From Succinivibrio sp. (GTDB lineage Bacteria; Pseudomonadota; Gammaproteobacteria; Enterobacterales; Succinivibrionaceae): a stretch of 39,237 nucleotides of DNA. Positions within the stretch are counted from its first letter, which is position 1, and every line of letters starts with the position of its first letter. The stretch lies in the NCBI GenBank assembly GCA_024693025.1, contig JAILLS010000055.1, forward strand, positions 1 to 39,237, written 5' to 3'. The position numbers and the translations under genes are program-made. A model generated the notes under the pieces. It worked only from the letters and a program-made list of their open reading frames with translations. It was not told where the DNA came from and did no database searches. Positions 7,328 through 16,539 of the stretch are shown here, piece by piece.

Positions 7328-9133
7328 GTGGACAATTTAACGAATATTTATTATGTGTTTCTGATAGGCGGTGTGCTGCTGACCTTTGCTGTCCTGGCCT
7401 CCAAGCTCTCGGCGGTAGTGGGCACGCCATTGCTGCTGCTGTTCTTGGGCATCGGCATGCTCTCTGGTGAAGACGGCGTCTTTATCCGCATTATCTATAA
7501 TGACTATACCTCCGCCTTCTATATTGCCAATCTGATGCTGGCGCTGATCCTGCTTGACGGCGGACTGCGCACCAATTTCTCGCTGATGCGATCGGTGGCC
7601 AAGGAATCTCTGCTGCTGGCGACGGTGGGCGTGTTCATCACCTCGTTTCTGACCGGCTGTGCCGCCTATCTCATCCTGCATCTGTCCTTTATTCAGTCGC
7701 TGCTGATAGGCGCGATTGTGGGCTCTACCGACGCTGCGGCTGTGTTTTCGCTGCTCGGTGACGGCGGGGTGCATCTGAAGACCAATGTGTCCTCCTGTCT
7801 GCAGATTGAGTCTGCGACCAACGACCCGATGGCCATTCTCCTGACCACGATTGTGCTGGCCTTCCTGACGGGAGAGGCCGGCTCTGCCTCCGATGTTTCC
7901 CTGCTCTTTTTATCTCAGTTCGGTCTCGGTACGATCCTAGGCATCCTGTTCGGTATGTTTGCCAGACTGCTTGTAAGCTCCATCAGTCTGGGTGCGGGGC
8001 TCTATTCACTGCTCGTCATCGGCGTGGGTCTGGTGGGCTATTCAGTCACCGCTGCCTTAGGCGGCTCAGGCAACCTTGCCATCTTTATCATCGGCATGGT
8101 GGTGGGCAATCAGAAGACGCGGCAGATCAGCTATATTCTGCCGGTGGGCGAGGGTATTACCTGGCTTGCCCAGATCACGCTGTTCCTCATGTTAGGTCTG
8201 CTCGTGACTCCGCACATGATGTTTGACTATCTCATTCCGGGCGTGGTGGTGGCCATCGCGATCACCTTTGTGGCCCGTCCGCTCGCCGTCTTTCTGTGCA
8301 TCAAGCCGTTTTTCAGACAGTATTCCACACGCGATCTGCTCTTCATGTCCTGGGTGGGGCTGCGCGGCTCCGTACCGGTGGTGCTGGCCATCTATCCGGT
8401 GATGGGTGACGTGCGCAATGCCCAGCTTTACTTTAATGTGGCCTTTGTGGTGGTGCTCTTCTCGCTTCTGGTGCAGGGGATGTCGATTGTACCGATGTCC
8501 AAGCTGCTTAAGGTGTTTGCGCCTTCAGGAGCAGCGCCTATCACCAAGTCACAGGTCGGGATTATGGTCTCCGATGACTATGAGTTCTTCAACTATCGCG
8601 TCAAGCGCGAGGGCATGCAGGGCGTGTGCCTCAGAGATATCTCCTTCCCTAAGCGCACCTCGATAGCCGCTATTTTCCGCGACGGCTATATGTTAAAGGC
8701 CAGCGGCGACTTTGTGCTGCAGAAGGAGGACATCGTCTCGATTATCGGCAGCAGCTCCGATGAGCCGCTGCTCAACTCCATCTTCTCGCAGGATAAGCAG
8801 TTAAAGCAGCGTCCGCCATACGCCGGTCACAAGATCCTCGACGGCAAGACCAAGATGAGCACCCTGGCTGAGCAGTACAATATCGAGCTGACCGACTTTG
8901 AGAAGACCATTACCTTAAGCGCCTTCATGTCCTATCACATCGGCGGCTTCCCTAAGCCCGGCGATTTTGTCAGTCTCATCAATTCAAGTCTGGTCGTGGT
9001 GGCGCAGGCAGGCGATACCGTCACACGGGTGGGTCTGTATCTGCTCTCCGAGCCAACCTTCGTCAAGTCGCTGGTCAAGCCTAACCGCAAGACCGCACAG
9101 ACTGAGGAGAGCGTCGGCGAAGAGGTCAAATAA
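7328..9133 (+). CDS. nhaP2: K+/H+ antiporter of the NhaP2/CvrA type (CPA1)
   Basis: A 601-residue inner-membrane antiporter, close to the E. coli protein in length (578). About 390 residues form 12 or so membrane helices with the family blocks LLLLFLGIGMLSGEDG, LILLDGGLRT, LIGAIVGSTDAAAVFSLL and ESATNDPMAILLT. The ND of the last block holds the ion-binding aspartate. It continues with WVGLRGSVPVVLAI, a TrkA-C regulatory domain (about 410-490) and a C-terminal CorC/HlyC-associated domain (about 510-580). The family exports K+ or other cations in exchange for protons under ionic stress. The start is a GTG at 7328 in a weak ribosome-site context. It precedes hrpA by 36 bases and may share its transcript. 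The tail after residue 580 is charged. Confidence 0.92.
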   Translation: MDNLTNIYYVFLIGGVLLTFAVLASKLSAVVGTPLLLLFLGIGMLSGEDGVFIRIIYNDYTSAFYIANLMLALILLDGGLRTNFSLMRSVAKESLLLATVGVFITSFLTGCAAYLILHLSFIQSLLIGAIVGSTDAAAVFSLLGDGGVHLKTNVSSCLQIESATNDPMAILLTTIVLAFLTGEAGSASDVSLLFLSQFGLGTILGILFGMFARLLVSSISLGAGLYSLLVIGVGLVGYSVTAALGGSGNLAIFIIGMVVGNQKTRQISYILPVGEGITWLAQITLFLMLGLLVTPHMMFDYLIPGVVVAIAITFVARPLAVFLCIKPFFRQYSTRDLLFMSWVGLRGSVPVVLAIYPVMGDVRNAQLYFNVAFVVVLFSLLVQGMSIVPMSKLLKVFAPSGAAPITKSQVGIMVSDDYEFFNYRVKREGMQGVCLRDISFPKRTSIAAIFRDGYMLKASGDFVLQKEDIVSIIGSSSDEPLLNSIFSQDKQLKQRPPYAGHKILDGKTKMSTLAEQYNIELTDFEKTITLSAFMSYHIGGFPKPGDFVSLINSSLVVVAQAGDTVTRVGLYLLSEPTFVKSLVKPNRKTAQTEESVGEEVK

Positions 9134-9169
9134 GGCCTGCGCCTTTACACCCTGACCGAGCATTAGAGC

Positions 9170-12100
9170 ATGTCACAGCCCATTCTGCACAGTCTCAAGC
9201 AGTTTTATCAGGAACTCTGCACGCATTCTGAGGAACTGTTGCGCCTGGATTTTGTCAGGCTGCGTGCTCAATGTGTGCGCCTGCAGCACGAAAAGCAGGT
9301 GCAGAGCGTCAGGCTTGAGGAACTGCTTGCAGCCTATGAGACAGCGCGGCATAGCTATGCTGAGCGCCTTGAGAGCCTGCCTGAGCTTAACTATGAGCAG
9401 AGTCTGCCGGTCATGGATCGGCATGCAGAGATTGTCGCCGCGCTAAAAGAGCATCAGGTGGTGATTATTGCCGGTGAAACCGGCTCAGGCAAAACCACGC
9501 AGATCCCTAAGATGTGTCTTGAGGCCGGACTTGGCAGGCATGGGATGATCGGGCATACCCAGCCGCGCCGCATCGCCGCACGGGCAGTGGCCCAGCGCAT
9601 TGCGCAGGAGCTGCATGAAGGCTTAGGTCAGAGCGTGGGCTACAAGGTGCGCTTTACCGACGTGGTCTCCGAGCACTGCTTTATCAAGCTGATGACCGAT
9701 GGTATGCTGCTCTCGGAAACCGCCGCAGATCGGCGCCTGTATGCCTATGACTGCATCATCATTGATGAGGCGCATGAACGCTCGCTCAATATTGATTTTC
9801 TGTTAGGCTATCTGAAGCAGCTTCTAGTCAAACGTCCTGAACTAAAACTCGTGATCACCTCGGCTACCATCGATGTGGAGCGCTTCTCGGCGCATTTTGG
9901 TAATGCGCCTGTCATTCAGGTCTCAGGACGCACCTATCCTGTGGAGCTGGTCTATCTTGACGAGCAGAGCGCTTTACATGCAGATGAAGAGGGCAGCGAT
10001 GAGGATGAGCAGGAGAGCTATGATCTCAAGCACAGTGTGCTCAGGGCACTACAGTATCTTTACCATAACCACGGGCGGGGGGATACCCTGGTCTTCCTGC
10101 CTGGCGAGCATGAGATCCGCGATCTGCATCTGTTCTTAAACCGCCAGAAGCTGCCTGGCGTGGAGGTGCTGCCTTTATATGCGCGCCTGGCCTTCTCCGA
10201 GCAGAACAGGATTTTCGAGCCTCACACGCAGACGCGCGTGGTGCTTGCGACCAACGTGGCCGAGACTTCGCTGACGGTGCCGAATATCAGATATGTCATC
10301 GATCCCGGCAAAGCCAGAATCAGCCGTTATTCACCGCGCACCAAGGTGCAGCGTCTGCCGATTGAGAATATCTCCAAGGCCAGTGCCAATCAGCGCGCCG
10401 GCCGCTGCGGCCGTGTCATGTCAGGCGTGTGCGTCAGACTCTATTCAGAAGCTGATTTTGAGGGGCGGCCTGAATTTACCGATCCTGAAATTCTGCGCAC
10501 CAATCTGGCGGCCGTCATTCTGCAGATGGTGGCGCTGCATCTAGGTGATGTGGAGAGCTTTCCGTTTCTCGATGCGCCGCAGCCGCGTCAGATCACCGAT
10601 GGTCTGCGCCTGCTTGAGGAATTAGGCGCCTTGGAGAAGGCACGCGGGAAGCAGACCTCAGAGCTCAGGCTGACTGAAATCGGCTTAAGGCTTGCGCGTC
10701 TGCCCTGCGATCCGCGGCTTGGGCGCATGCTGCTTGAGGCTGACCGCTATCGCTGTTTAAGCGAGCTTTTGCTGATTGTCTCAGGGCTGTCGGTGCTTGA
10801 TCCGCGCGAGACTCCGCAGGATAAGCTCGAGGCCTCCCGCACCCAGCATGCGCGCTTTAATGATGAGAAGTCAGACTTTCTGAGCTATATCAAGCTCTAT
10901 CAGTATATTGCTAGGCTGCAGCAGGAGCAGTCCAATACCCAGTATAAACGCACGCTCAAAAAGGAATTCATCTCCTACCTGAGGGTGCGCGAATGGTTTG
11001 ATGTGCTAAGGCAGCTGCGCTCGACCTGTCAGGTGCTAAAGCTTAAGTTCAATGACAGGCCCGGGGATTATGAGAGCATTCACCGCTCCATTCTCACCGG
11101 TCTGCTCTCGCAGATCGGCATGCTCGATGACAATGAGAAGAATGTGTACCTAGGCGCCCGCGGAGTGAAGTTCTATCTGCACCCCTCCTCGGTGCTTGCC
11201 AAGAAGCATCCTAAATGGATCTGTGCCTCCGAGCTCTCTGAGACCTCACGCCTCTTTGCGCGTACCTTAGCTGAAATCGACCCCTCCTGGGTGGAGTGGG
11301 CCGGGGCGCATCTTATCAAGAAGAGCTATACCGAGCCGCACTGGTCCAAGAAGCAGGGAGCGGTGCTGGCCCATCTGAATATTACCCTCTATGGACTTAT
11401 GGTGGTAAGAGATCGCCTCTGCCAGTACAGCAAGGTGGATCCGCCGTTCTGTCACAGTCTGCTGGTGCGCGAAGGTCTCGTGGCAGGTGAGCTTAACGGC
11501 AGCTATAGCTTTCTGGACCATAATCGCGAGCTGATTGAGAGCGTGGAGCATGTGGAGGACAAGCTGCGCCGGCGCGATCTGCTCGTCGATGAGGAGACCC
11601 TCGCTGATTTCTATACAGGCCTTGTGCCGGCTAAAATCTGTACCGAGCGGGATTTTAAGCACTGGTGGGACAGACTTGAGCACAAGGAGCGGGAGAAGCT
11701 CAATTTCAAGCTGGAGCAGGTGGTGACTGCCAAATATCAGGATCAGCAGGACAAGCTTTATCCTGAAAGCTGGGTGCAGGGCAAATTCACGCTGCCCTTA
11801 AGCTATGTGTTCAAACCTGCCGACCCTTATGACGGGGTCAGCGTGCATATCCCCGTGAGCATTTTAAACCAGGTCAAGGGCGATGATTTTCTCTGGCAGG
11901 TGCCGGGCCTTAGAGCCGACTTTTTCACCGCGCTGATTAAATCGCTGCCCAAGCGCCTGCGCAAGAATCTCATTCCTGCCCCTGAATTTGCGGTGGCGCT
12001 GCAGGAGGCTTTAGCTGACAAGCAGGGACAGGCGCTCTATGAGAGTGCCTCAAGATCACTGACGCGCATGGGCGGGGAAGTGGTACAGCCTGAGGATTTT

Positions 12101-13135
12101 GATCTCACCACCATCCCTGAGCATCTGTTTATCACCTTTATTGTCGAGGATCTTAAAGGGCAGGAGCTGATGCATGGCAAAAACCTGCGTGAGCTGCAGA
12201 ACCGTCTGCAGCAGAAGACGCAGTCGGCGCTGCAGACTCTGGCCAATACCCGCAGGCAGCAGCCTGCCACTGACAGCTGGAGCTTTGGCAGTATTGCGAG
12301 GTTCAAGCAGCAGAAGCATGGCGCGCTTGAGTTTACCGTCTATCCTGCCCTGACCGAGAAGAGCTCCGGGGTCAGTCTTGAGGTGTATGACACGCAGGAG
12401 CAGCAGCAGCGCGTCATGTGGCGCGGCCAGCGCCGCCTGCTGTTTTTAAATCTCAAGCAGCCTACCACCTATCTTGGCAATCATCTGCCCAACAAGTCCA
12501 AGCTTGCCATGTACTATCAGCCGATAGGCTCGATAAGCGAGCTCATTGCAGATCTGACGCTGTGCAGCATCGATGCGCTGATGAGGGAGGCGGGGGCTCC
12601 GGCCTGGAATCAGCAGGAATACGCCGCGCTCTATGACTATGTGCGGGCCAATCTCAATGCCAAAGCTCTGGAGCAGGCGGCACTGCTTGAGCAGATCCTC
12701 GCGCAGGCGCATGAGCTCACCCGTCTTCTTAAGGGCAAGATTTCCCTGGAGCTTGCCAGAACCTATGCCGATGTGCGCTCTCAGCTTGACAGTCTTGTGT
12801 ACAAGGGCTTTTTATCCGAGACGAAACTTGAGCATTTAAAGGAGCTGCCGCGCTATCTTGAGGCGGCCAAGGTCAGACTGATCAGGGCGCCTAGAGATCT
12901 TGCCAAGGATCTTAACTGTATGCGCATTCTAGAGGATGTCACCACAAGCTATGAGAATGCCCGGGGACATTACAAGAAGGGTCAGGAGCCGGAGGCCTTA
13001 GGCGAGGTCAGATGGATGCTTGAGGAGCTGCGCGTCTCCTTCTTTGCCCAGAGTCTGGGCGTCAAGATCCCCATCTCCTCAAAGCGCATCGATAATGAAC
13101 TGCAGCGCATTCTGACGGAGACTCTAGAGAGCTGA
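9170..13135 (+). CDS. hrpA: ATP-dependent RNA helicase HrpA (DEAH box)
   Basis: 1321 residues, close to E. coli HrpA (1300). Motif I GETGSGKTTQIPK is at about 100-112 and motif II DEAH at 199-202 inside CIIIDEAHERSLNIDFLLGYL. Motif III is SAT, with TNVAETSLTVPNIRYVIDPG and QRAGRCGR as motifs V and VI. Winged-helix, ratchet and OB-like parts follow, and a long C-terminal HrpA-specific region (DUF3418) spans about 700-1315. HrpA resolves stalled or collided ribosomes and processes some mRNAs. An acidic insert (DEEGSDEDEQES, about 270) sits in the RecA2 region. The ATG at 9170 lacks a good ribosome site but gives the usual N-terminus. Confidence 0.95.
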   Translation: MSQPILHSLKQFYQELCTHSEELLRLDFVRLRAQCVRLQHEKQVQSVRLEELLAAYETARHSYAERLESLPELNYEQSLPVMDRHAEIVAALKEHQVVIIAGETGSGKTTQIPKMCLEAGLGRHGMIGHTQPRRIAARAVAQRIAQELHEGLGQSVGYKVRFTDVVSEHCFIKLMTDGMLLSETAADRRLYAYDCIIIDEAHERSLNIDFLLGYLKQLLVKRPELKLVITSATIDVERFSAHFGNAPVIQVSGRTYPVELVYLDEQSALHADEEGSDEDEQESYDLKHSVLRALQYLYHNHGRGDTLVFLPGEHEIRDLHLFLNRQKLPGVEVLPLYARLAFSEQNRIFEPHTQTRVVLATNVAETSLTVPNIRYVIDPGKARISRYSPRTKVQRLPIENISKASANQRAGRCGRVMSGVCVRLYSEADFEGRPEFTDPEILRTNLAAVILQMVALHLGDVESFPFLDAPQPRQITDGLRLLEELGALEKARGKQTSELRLTEIGLRLARLPCDPRLGRMLLEADRYRCLSELLLIVSGLSVLDPRETPQDKLEASRTQHARFNDEKSDFLSYIKLYQYIARLQQEQSNTQYKRTLKKEFISYLRVREWFDVLRQLRSTCQVLKLKFNDRPGDYESIHRSILTGLLSQIGMLDDNEKNVYLGARGVKFYLHPSSVLAKKHPKWICASELSETSRLFARTLAEIDPSWVEWAGAHLIKKSYTEPHWSKKQGAVLAHLNITLYGLMVVRDRLCQYSKVDPPFCHSLLVREGLVAGELNGSYSFLDHNRELIESVEHVEDKLRRRDLLVDEETLADFYTGLVPAKICTERDFKHWWDRLEHKEREKLNFKLEQVVTAKYQDQQDKLYPESWVQGKFTLPLSYVFKPADPYDGVSVHIPVSILNQVKGDDFLWQVPGLRADFFTALIKSLPKRLRKNLIPAPEFAVALQEALADKQGQALYESASRSLTRMGGEVVQPEDFDLTTIPEHLFITFIVEDLKGQELMHGKNLRELQNRLQQKTQSALQTLANTRRQQPATDSWSFGSIARFKQQKHGALEFTVYPALTEKSSGVSLEVYDTQEQQQRVMWRGQRRLLFLNLKQPTTYLGNHLPNKSKLAMYYQPIGSISELIADLTLCSIDALMREAGAPAWNQQEYAALYDYVRANLNAKALEQAALLEQILAQAHELTRLLKGKISLELARTYADVRSQLDSLVYKGFLSETKLEHLKELPRYLEAAKVRLIRAPRDLAKDLNCMRILEDVTTSYENARGHYKKGQEPEALGEVRWMLEELRVSFFAQSLGVKIPISSKRIDNELQRILTETLES

Positions 13136-13154
13136 GTTATAAAAGGGCCTAAGT

Positions 13155-13183
13155 TTCTGACCTGCTCTATGATGCGCTATAAT
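13155..13183 (+). promoter_or_regulatory. Promoter for the DUF285-repeat gene
   Basis: A -10 TATAAT (13178-13183) lies 17 bases after a weak -35 TTCTGA (13155-13160). Transcription would start near 13190. An ATG at 13169 in the same frame lies inside this promoter, which argues that the gene starts at 13247 instead. Confidence 0.6.
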
Positions 13184-13246
13184 CAGAATTTTAAGGCAGG
13201 TTGTAAAAAGGCAGCGAGTTTTTTTTTGCGGTTGAAGGATATACGC

Positions 13247-14371
13247 ATGAGACGTTTAAATGAATTACAGGAGCTTTTTCAGTTTATCCAGGAAGCTTTT
13301 TTTGTCAAACCGGTAAGCGAGGGCTGCTATCAGGCGGCAAAGCTTGATGACAGGCTGATGGTGAGCTGGAAGATCACCTCCACTGCATCGTCTGACAAGC
13401 TCTCAGCTAAGGTACGCAAGCAGGTGGAGAGCGGCAGGCAGGACGGGGAGGTTATGACTCTCGGTGAGGCCCGGGTGTACTTTGAGGAGCAGGGGGACAG
13501 ACTAGTCCTGCATACCGAGCAGACCACGGTGCAGCTTGAGCCGGCGTTTGACAGGTTCAAAAAGGCCGATAGCGAGGTGATCTCGATTTTAGCGCAGCGC
13601 TGTCTTGACTATCCGGTCATCAAAAAGGAGCTAGCTGACTTTCTGGGGCGTGAGCTGTCAGAGCTTGGCTTTGTCTTCATCCCTAAGGATATCCTCTCGC
13701 TGCGGGTGCTCATCAACAATCCTTCCACCCGTCTTGGCGAGATCGAGGTCGGGGAGCTGACCGATCTGAGCTATGCCTTCAGCCTCTATGCTGACAATCA
13801 GGTGCAGGAGAATCCGCGCAAGGATTTTTCAGGCGTTGAACACTGGAATACCTCCAAGGTCAGGAATATGCTCGGCGTGTTTGCCGGCTGCGTAAATTTC
13901 AATCAGGATATCTCAGGCTGGGATGTCTCAGCTGCCGAGAAGATGGATGTGATGTTTGCCAGCTGCAAGCATTTCAATCAGGATCTCTCAGGCTGGCACG
14001 TCGAGAACTGCACCAGCATGAAGGGCATGTTCTACAAATGTGAAAGCTTCAGTCAGAATCTCTCGGCGTGGCAGACCTCTAAGGTTACCGATATGTCCAT
14101 GATGTTCTGCGGCTGCAGGAACCTGACCTGCGATCTGCATGAGTGGTCTGTGGACAAGCTGCAGCATGATGAGAGCATGTTCCAGGACTGCAATCTTGCC
14201 GATGAGCTCAAGCCTGCGCTGCCTTCGAATGATTTTAAGCGTGAATACTATAATAAATACGTCGGCCCTGACTCTAAGCGCTATCAGCGCGAGGAGATCT
14301 TCAAGAAGATCGGGCTGCTCATCGCCTTTATCATTGTGGTGTTCTGCTTCTCCATTTTCAATCAGCAGTAG
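13247..14371 (+). CDS. DUF285-repeat protein with C-terminal membrane anchor
   Basis: A 374-residue protein of unknown function. Residues 1-190 form a charged alpha/beta region. About 195-318 hold five copies of a 25-residue repeat with consensus F-x-Q-D-[IL]-S-x-W-x-V-x-x-x-x-x-M-x-x-M-F-x-x-C. The phase is exact for four units (FNQDISGWDV, FNQDLSGWHV, FSQNLSAWQT, LTCDLHEWSV). This is the DUF285/BspA-like leucine-rich repeat type common in surface proteins of host-associated bacteria. A single hydrophobic segment near the end (IGLLIAFIIVVFCFSIF) with only a few residues after it would make a tail anchor. There is no signal peptide. The start at 13247 is chosen because GAAGGA lies 7 bases upstream and the promoter lies at 13155-13183. 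Confidence 0.82.
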   Translation: MRRLNELQELFQFIQEAFFVKPVSEGCYQAAKLDDRLMVSWKITSTASSDKLSAKVRKQVESGRQDGEVMTLGEARVYFEEQGDRLVLHTEQTTVQLEPAFDRFKKADSEVISILAQRCLDYPVIKKELADFLGRELSELGFVFIPKDILSLRVLINNPSTRLGEIEVGELTDLSYAFSLYADNQVQENPRKDFSGVEHWNTSKVRNMLGVFAGCVNFNQDISGWDVSAAEKMDVMFASCKHFNQDLSGWHVENCTSMKGMFYKCESFSQNLSAWQTSKVTDMSMMFCGCRNLTCDLHEWSVDKLQHDESMFQDCNLADELKPALPSNDFKREYYNKYVGPDSKRYQREEIFKKIGLLIAFIIVVFCFSIFNQQ

Positions 14372-14451
14372 CCATCAGGCAAAAAACACGCAGACAGCAC
14401 GAAAACAGCAGAAAAAGACTTTATTTTTAGAGTATTTCCGTGCTCGTGTAA

Positions 14452-14478
14452 TATACTTAAGAGGTCCCCACTCAGGAG
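14452..14478 (+). promoter_or_regulatory. Candidate -10 and ribosome site for the SBP-BASS operon
   Basis: TATACT at 14452-14457 is a likely -10; no clear -35 is seen in the T-rich stretch before it. AGGAG at 14474-14478, 7 bases before the ATG, is a strong ribosome site. Confidence 0.45.
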
Positions 14479-14485
14479 ATCTCTT

Positions 14486-15487
14486 ATGCGTTACCTCAAG
14501 GCTATACTGTGCGGTCTTGGCATGTGCCTGACCGCTTTTGCACAAGCTGCGCCCCCTACCTATGTGATGCGCAGCGCCCATCCATATTTTCTCTCCGATC
14601 TGCATAAGGAAATTACCTCTCTGCAGACTCTGGAGCTTAAAGAGAGCACCGGCGGACGGCTGCTCATCAAGCAGTACTCGGCACCACAGAACAATACCGA
14701 TGCAGATTTCATCAAACTCATCAAGTCAGGCAAAATTGAAGGGGCGGTGGTCACCCTGACGGAGCTGGTGGAATATGCGCCTAAGTTTAATCTGCTGTTA
14801 GCGCCTTATCTCTTTGATTCCTATGAGGTGGCCTACAAGGTGCTTGATGATTATCTGCTTGCTTGGATGAACAAGATTTTAGAGGAGCAGGATCTCTATG
14901 TGCTCGGCACCTTTGTGTTTGGGTTCAGGGCCATTACCACCGACAAGCTCAAGCTTGAAGATCCCGAGCAGTTTGCCGGAATTAAGTGTGCAGTCAATGA
15001 CGTGCCGCAGTTTGAATATGCCATGCAGGCGCTCGGTGCTGACGCGGTGCGTTATGTGGATGACAAGGCTTTTTTAATGGATCTGAAGCAGAATAAGATT
15101 GCCTGTCAGGAATCGACGCTGGCCAAAAATCGCTATTATAAAATCTACAAATATCATCACTATCTTGTGCTGACGCATCATATGCTCGATTTCAGACCGT
15201 GGGTGGTGAGCAGAAAATTCTATGATGCGCTGCCTCCTGAGCTTAAGGAGAAGTTTAAGGAGAATGTCAGGGAGGCGCAGCAGATCAATCGGGACATGCT
15301 GCATAAAAGCGAGCATGAGCATATTGCCAGTCTCGTCAAAGAGGGCATGGAAGTGGTCAAGCCGCGGCTTGATCCTCTCGTCAAGCACATGAAGCCTGCC
15401 TATAATGCCATCAACCGCAAGGCTGGCGGCAATAATGAATTATTCAGACTGCTCTATCAGATCGGCAAAATCAGATACGGTTTATAA
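14486..15487 (+). CDS. Divergent TRAP-type (DctP-like) solute-binding protein, copy 1
   Basis: A 333-residue exported protein with a Sec signal (cleavage likely after AQA, residue 21). The fold pattern of TRAP binding proteins is present: SGKIEGAVVTLTELVEYAPKF, FNLLLAPYLFDSYEVAYKVLD and LGTFVFGFRAITT. The 'x-G-x-K-[IL]-R' strand reads FAGIKCAV, so the arginine that clamps the substrate carboxylate in DctP/SiaP proteins is cysteine C168. The ligand is therefore probably not bound in the classic carboxylate mode. It is followed 16 bases later by a second such protein and then by a BASS carrier, with no DctQ/DctM, suggesting a different membrane partner or a sensory role. AGGAG supports the start. 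Confidence 0.83.
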   Translation: MRYLKAILCGLGMCLTAFAQAAPPTYVMRSAHPYFLSDLHKEITSLQTLELKESTGGRLLIKQYSAPQNNTDADFIKLIKSGKIEGAVVTLTELVEYAPKFNLLLAPYLFDSYEVAYKVLDDYLLAWMNKILEEQDLYVLGTFVFGFRAITTDKLKLEDPEQFAGIKCAVNDVPQFEYAMQALGADAVRYVDDKAFLMDLKQNKIACQESTLAKNRYYKIYKYHHYLVLTHHMLDFRPWVVSRKFYDALPPELKEKFKENVREAQQINRDMLHKSEHEHIASLVKEGMEVVKPRLDPLVKHMKPAYNAINRKAGGNNELFRLLYQIGKIRYGL

Positions 15488-15503
15488 AGGACGGAGATCA
15501 AAG

Positions 15504-16526
15504 ATGAGAAATTGGATTGTCTTAGGAATCATGGGACTTCTGTGCTGCCTGAATCCTGCATTTTCCGAGGAGAGTGCAGCTCCCTTCCTGATGCGCCACG
15601 GGTATCATGTCTACGATGCGCCCTGGCATCTGAATGCCGGCATTACCTTTACGCAGTGGGTGGAGGAGGACTCTAAGGGGCAGATCAAGGTGGATACCTC
15701 CAACAATTATGATCTGCGCTTCAATGAGGATCTGTTTTCCTACCTGACCGAGGGTAAGCTCGATTCGGCGGTGATCACCCTGGAGAACCTCGCCGAGCAT
15801 AATCCAAGGTTTAATATGCTGTTTCTGCCTTATCTGTTTGAAAACAGCAGGATTGCCCATAAGGTGATGGATGAGTATCTGCTCGACTGGATCAACGGCA
15901 AGCTCAAGGAATACAATCTGGTGGCCCTGGGCATTCTGGATTTTGGCTTCAGACAGATCTGCTCTAATGATCCGAACCTCAAGGGACTTGAGGATCTGCA
16001 GCGGGTCACCCTGGCTACACAGGATCGTAAGTCCTTTGTCAACGCCATGGCTAAGATCGGGGTCAGGCTGCGCATGGTGCCGTTTGAGGATCTCTACAAG
16101 ATGCTGGCTTTGGGTGTGGTGGATGGAGCGGAGCATATGCTCTCGGTGATGGTGGCCAAGCAGCTGTTCAGAGTGCAGAAGCATCTGTATCTGTCCAATC
16201 ATTTCTATGAGTTCATGCCGATGGTCTTCAGTATAAATTTTCTCAACAAGCTGCCAGCAGATCTGCAGCAGACGCTTAAGGCCACGGTGAAAAGAGCGCA
16301 GCAGCTCAATCGTGACATGTGCGAGCAGAATGAAAAAGAATATCTTGAATACCTTAGGGATAACGGCATGCAGGTGCATCAGCTGCCTTATGATTCCTTC
16401 CGCGACAAAATCGACGCGGCCTATGAGAATATCGGGCAGACGGTAGGCTCAGGTGATGATCTGTGGCAGCTGTTCTTTGAGATCAGCCGTGCTCGCTATG
16501 CCTTTGAGGATAAGCGCACCGAATAG
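15504..16526 (+). CDS. Divergent TRAP-type (DctP-like) solute-binding protein, copy 2
   Basis: A 340-residue paralogue of the preceding protein. A Sec signal ends near AFS (residue 21). Shared blocks: EGKLDSAVITLENLAEHNPRF, LFLPYLFENSRIAHKVMDEYL and LGILDFGFRQICS. The strand that usually carries the ligand arginine reads LEDLQRVTLATQ and is displaced, with Val at the aligned position, so the classic carboxylate clamp appears lost here too. The C-terminal helix KATVKRAQQLNRDM matches copy 1 (ENVREAQQINRDM). The ATG at 15504 has CGGAG about 8 bases upstream, better than starts further up inside the previous gene. The BASS carrier gene starts 13 bases downstream. Confidence 0.83.
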   Translation: MRNWIVLGIMGLLCCLNPAFSEESAAPFLMRHGYHVYDAPWHLNAGITFTQWVEEDSKGQIKVDTSNNYDLRFNEDLFSYLTEGKLDSAVITLENLAEHNPRFNMLFLPYLFENSRIAHKVMDEYLLDWINGKLKEYNLVALGILDFGFRQICSNDPNLKGLEDLQRVTLATQDRKSFVNAMAKIGVRLRMVPFEDLYKMLALGVVDGAEHMLSVMVAKQLFRVQKHLYLSNHFYEFMPMVFSINFLNKLPADLQQTLKATVKRAQQLNRDMCEQNEKEYLEYLRDNGMQVHQLPYDSFRDKIDAAYENIGQTVGSGDDLWQLFFEISRARYAFEDKRTE

Positions 16527-16539
16527 GGCAGAGCAGTAA

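Noticed and set aside
13169..13246. Upstream in-frame ATG for the DUF285-repeat gene
   Set aside because: It lies inside the TATAAT promoter region and would precede the likely transcription start; GAAGGA at 13234-13239 fits the ATG at 13247.
15405..15503. Upstream in-frame ATG codons for the second binding-protein gene
   Set aside because: They lie in the coding region of the first binding protein and would hide the signal peptide; CGGAG supports 15504.
15522..16379. A 285-codon minus-strand frame opposite the second binding-protein gene
   Set aside because: His/Gln/Leu-rich shadow of a gene with signal peptide and family motifs; no ribosome site.
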